From Cyclobacteriaceae bacterium (GTDB lineage Bacteria > Bacteroidota > Bacteroidia > Cytophagales > Cyclobacteriaceae), in NCBI GenBank assembly GCA_025363495.1, contig JANYDR010000347.1:1-16472 (forward strand): 16,472 nucleotides of DNA. Direction: 5' to 3'. Below the pieces are notes generated by a model, which made no database searches, was not told where the DNA came from, and was given only the letters and a program-made list of their open reading frames with translations. Made by a program: the position numbers and the translations under genes. Positions 14,923 through 16,472 of the stretch are shown one piece after another. The first letter of the stretch is position 1. The number at the start of each line of letters is the position of its first letter.

Positions 14923-14950
14923 GAATTATAAGTTATGAATTATGAATCTG
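14923..14950. repeat. Heptamer array in the rarA-vWA gap
   Basis: Four 7-bp units, GAATTAT, AAGTTAT, GAATTAT and GAATCTG, begin at 14923, 14930, 14937 and 14944. They fill much of the 48-base gap and end three bases upstream of the vWA GTG start codon (reading on the minus strand). The same 7-bp period as elsewhere, with a different unit. Confidence 0.75.
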
Positions 14951-14967
14951 CTAAATGAAACGTCGAT

Positions 14968-16242
14968 TTAGTAGCCGTATTTTTCCTTCCACAATCTTTT
15001 TAAATAATTTCTCAACTCCTCCTCCCGTGGATTATTTCCAGGGTCATAAAATTTCTCGCCGGATATCTGTTCTGGCAAAAATTCCATGTTTACAAAGTTA
15101 TCCTTAAAACTGTGGGCATATTGATATTCTTTTCCATAACCCATGTCCTTCATCATTTTAGTAGGAGCATTCCTCACGGCCATAGGTACCGGAAGATCGC
15201 CGGTTTCGTGAACTTTACTCATAGCGCTGCCGATAGCTACAGTGCTTGAATTGCTTTTCGCAGAGCACGCAAGATAGGTGGCGCACTGGCTTAGAATAAG
15301 ATTTGCTTCCGGATAACCGATCATACTTACCGCCTGGAATGCACTTGTTGCCAAAACTAGGGCCGTCGGATTGGCATTTCCAATATCCTCAGAAGCGAGG
15401 ATGACAAGCCTTCTTGCAATGAATTTTACATCCTCGCCGCCTTCTATCATGCGGGCCAGGTAATAAACAGCAGCATTTGGATCGCTGCCTCTGATCGATT
15501 TGATGAAAGCAGAAATAATATCATAATGCTGTTCGCCGCTTTTATCATAAATAGCAACATGCTTTTGCGCAACGTCCATCACCATTTGATCGGTGATCTC
15601 AATTTCACCATGAATTGATTCACTGATCAATTCAAGAAGATTCAGGATCTTCCTTGCATCGCCTCCGGAAATGTTAAGCAAGGCTGCATGTTCTTTAATC
15701 AGGATCTTTCTTTTTTTTAATTCAGCATCTTTCGTCAACGCATGATTTATGAGTTGTAAAAGTTCTTTTTCAACAAGAGGTTTTAGCACATATACCTGAC
15801 TACGCGAAAGCAACGCCGAGTTTACCTCAAATGAAGGATTCTCGGTAGTGGCACCAATCAGAGTAATCGTTCCCTTTTCCACGGCTCCAAGCAAAGCATC
15901 CTGCTGTGACTTATTAAACCGGTGTATTTCATCTATAAATAATATCGGACGGTTAGTGTGTTTTGCTTTTTCAATTACTTCGCGAACATCTTTTACTCCC
16001 GCACTTACTGCACTCAGTACATGAAAAGGTCGCTTTACTTCATTGGCAATTATATTGGCAATGGTTGTTTTCCCAACGCCAGGAGGTCCCCATAAAATCA
16101 TTGAAGGAATATTTCCAGTACTAATTGCTTTGCGAATTATTCCATTAGGACCAACAAGATGTTCCTGACCAACCAGATCCTCAAGCCTGGCCGGGCGCAA
16201 ACGTTCCGCAAGCGGCGGAGAAGAAGAAGTGAGGAGCGACAT
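14968..16242 (-). CDS. rarA: Replication-associated recombination AAA ATPase RarA (MgsA)
   Basis: A 424-residue RarA/MgsA/WRNIP1-family ATPase that acts at stalled replication forks. The start is ATG 16242: a longer frame to 16290 would add 16 residues unlike the family, and this ATG overlaps the upstream stop as TAATG. PLAERLRPARLEDLVGQEHLVG opens the conserved core. Walker A is WGPPGVGKTT (51-60), Walker B LFIDEIHRFN (Asp104-Glu105), and sensor 1 LIGATTENPSF. The C-terminal region carries the SAFIKSIRGSDPNAAVYYLARMIEGGEDVKFIARRLV motif and a final PVPMAVRNAPTKMMKDMGYGKEYQYAH, typical of RarA. Length is normal. It lies between a membrane-protein gene upstream and the vWA gene downstream on the same strand. 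Confidence 0.96.
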   Translation of the reverse strand: MSLLTSSSPPLAERLRPARLEDLVGQEHLVGPNGIIRKAISTGNIPSMILWGPPGVGKTTIANIIANEVKRPFHVLSAVSAGVKDVREVIEKAKHTNRPILFIDEIHRFNKSQQDALLGAVEKGTITLIGATTENPSFEVNSALLSRSQVYVLKPLVEKELLQLINHALTKDAELKKRKILIKEHAALLNISGGDARKILNLLELISESIHGEIEITDQMVMDVAQKHVAIYDKSGEQHYDIISAFIKSIRGSDPNAAVYYLARMIEGGEDVKFIARRLVILASEDIGNANPTALVLATSAFQAVSMIGYPEANLILSQCATYLACSAKSNSSTVAIGSAMSKVHETGDLPVPMAVRNAPTKMMKDMGYGKEYQYAHSFKDNFVNMEFLPEQISGEKFYDPGNNPREEELRNYLKRLWKEKYGY

Positions 16243-16472
16243 TACATTACCATTAAAATTGCTACGCCAGCAATCACAAGTCCAAAGCACGCACAGATAA
16301 AAAACGCAAAACCAAACAGGAAGAACTTAACAATAGTTTTTTTCCATGATTGATTGTACATACGTTTCATAGCGAATAACAAATAAAAGAAAATCCAAAA
16401 ACCTACTATTGTTTCTAACCAAGATAAAAATGGAACCTGACCAACCAGTAACTGCAGTGATCCTGCGAGATA
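16242..16472 (-). CDS. C-terminal part of a multi-spanning membrane protein (possibly DUF3667)
   Basis: On the minus strand the frame is open from the window's right edge to a TAA at 16244-16242, 76 residues. Two hydrophobic segments (about 18-36 and 49-75) flank a basic stretch AMKRMYNQSWKKTIVKFF. The hydrophobic, basic, hydrophobic pattern with YxQSWxKT recalls the C-terminus of DUF3667 proteins, a Bacteroidota membrane family of unknown function, though I am not certain. The stop overlaps the rarA ATG by one base. The start lies outside the window. Confidence 0.7.
   Translation of the reverse strand, partial: YLAGSLQLLVGQVPFLSWLETIVGFWIFFYLLFAMKRMYNQSWKKTIVKFFLFGFAFFICACFGLVIAGVAILMVM

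Overview
The window looks like a chromosomal segment from a member of the Bacteroidota, probably a Cytophagales-type bacterium. This is inference from gene content and style: WbqC-family and Bacteroidota-type von Willebrand A membrane proteins, a secreted M20 amidohydrolase, a PAS protein with many 21-residue helical repeats, genes mostly lacking Shine-Dalgarno sequences, and a TTG/TAnnTTT-like promoter before clpC. Nothing marks a plasmid, prophage, insertion sequence or CRISPR array, and I see no tRNA or rRNA. Most of the window is ordinary housekeeping DNA.

Layout, left to right. Positions 1-2157 (+) hold the 3' part of tldD and complete tldE/pmbA, the two halves of a TldD/TldE metalloprotease. 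A convergent exported M20D amidohydrolase lies at 2235-3557 (-). Then comes the only long gene-poor stretch, 3558-4150. It holds several dyad-symmetric elements, including a near-palindrome present at both ends, a 22-bp perfect palindrome, and a 35-codon relic ending like a formylglycine-generating-enzyme (SUMF1) domain. Next is a PAS sensor-like protein (4175-5872, +) with eight 21-residue coiled-coil repeats, two PAS domains and a histidine-kinase dimerisation motif but no ATPase domain.

A minus-strand cluster runs mltG -> YbgC-like thioesterase -> YihY/BrkB membrane protein (8387 down to 5876). mltG and the thioesterase gene overlap by one base (TAATG). Divergently on the plus strand are a YciO/YrdC-family gene, a WbqC-family gene, and clpC with its own promoter, an exceptional strong ribosome binding site and a clear terminator. 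The right end is a second minus-strand cluster: the C-terminus of a membrane protein (possibly DUF3667-like) -> rarA (again TAATG-coupled) -> a large von Willebrand A membrane protein.

Themes: protein quality control and peptide turnover (TldD/E, ClpC, M20), envelope functions (MltG, YihY, the vWA protein, WbqC) and genome maintenance (RarA). The most distinctive features are (i) different short-period (7-8 or 15 bp) degenerate tandem arrays at many gene junctions, (ii) the PAS/coiled-coil protein that stops after its phosphoacceptor-like helix, (iii) the symmetric elements and gene relic in 3558-4150, and (iv) a TldD whose usual zinc-binding Cys position appears to be Asp. I do not see a convincing undescribed multi-gene system.
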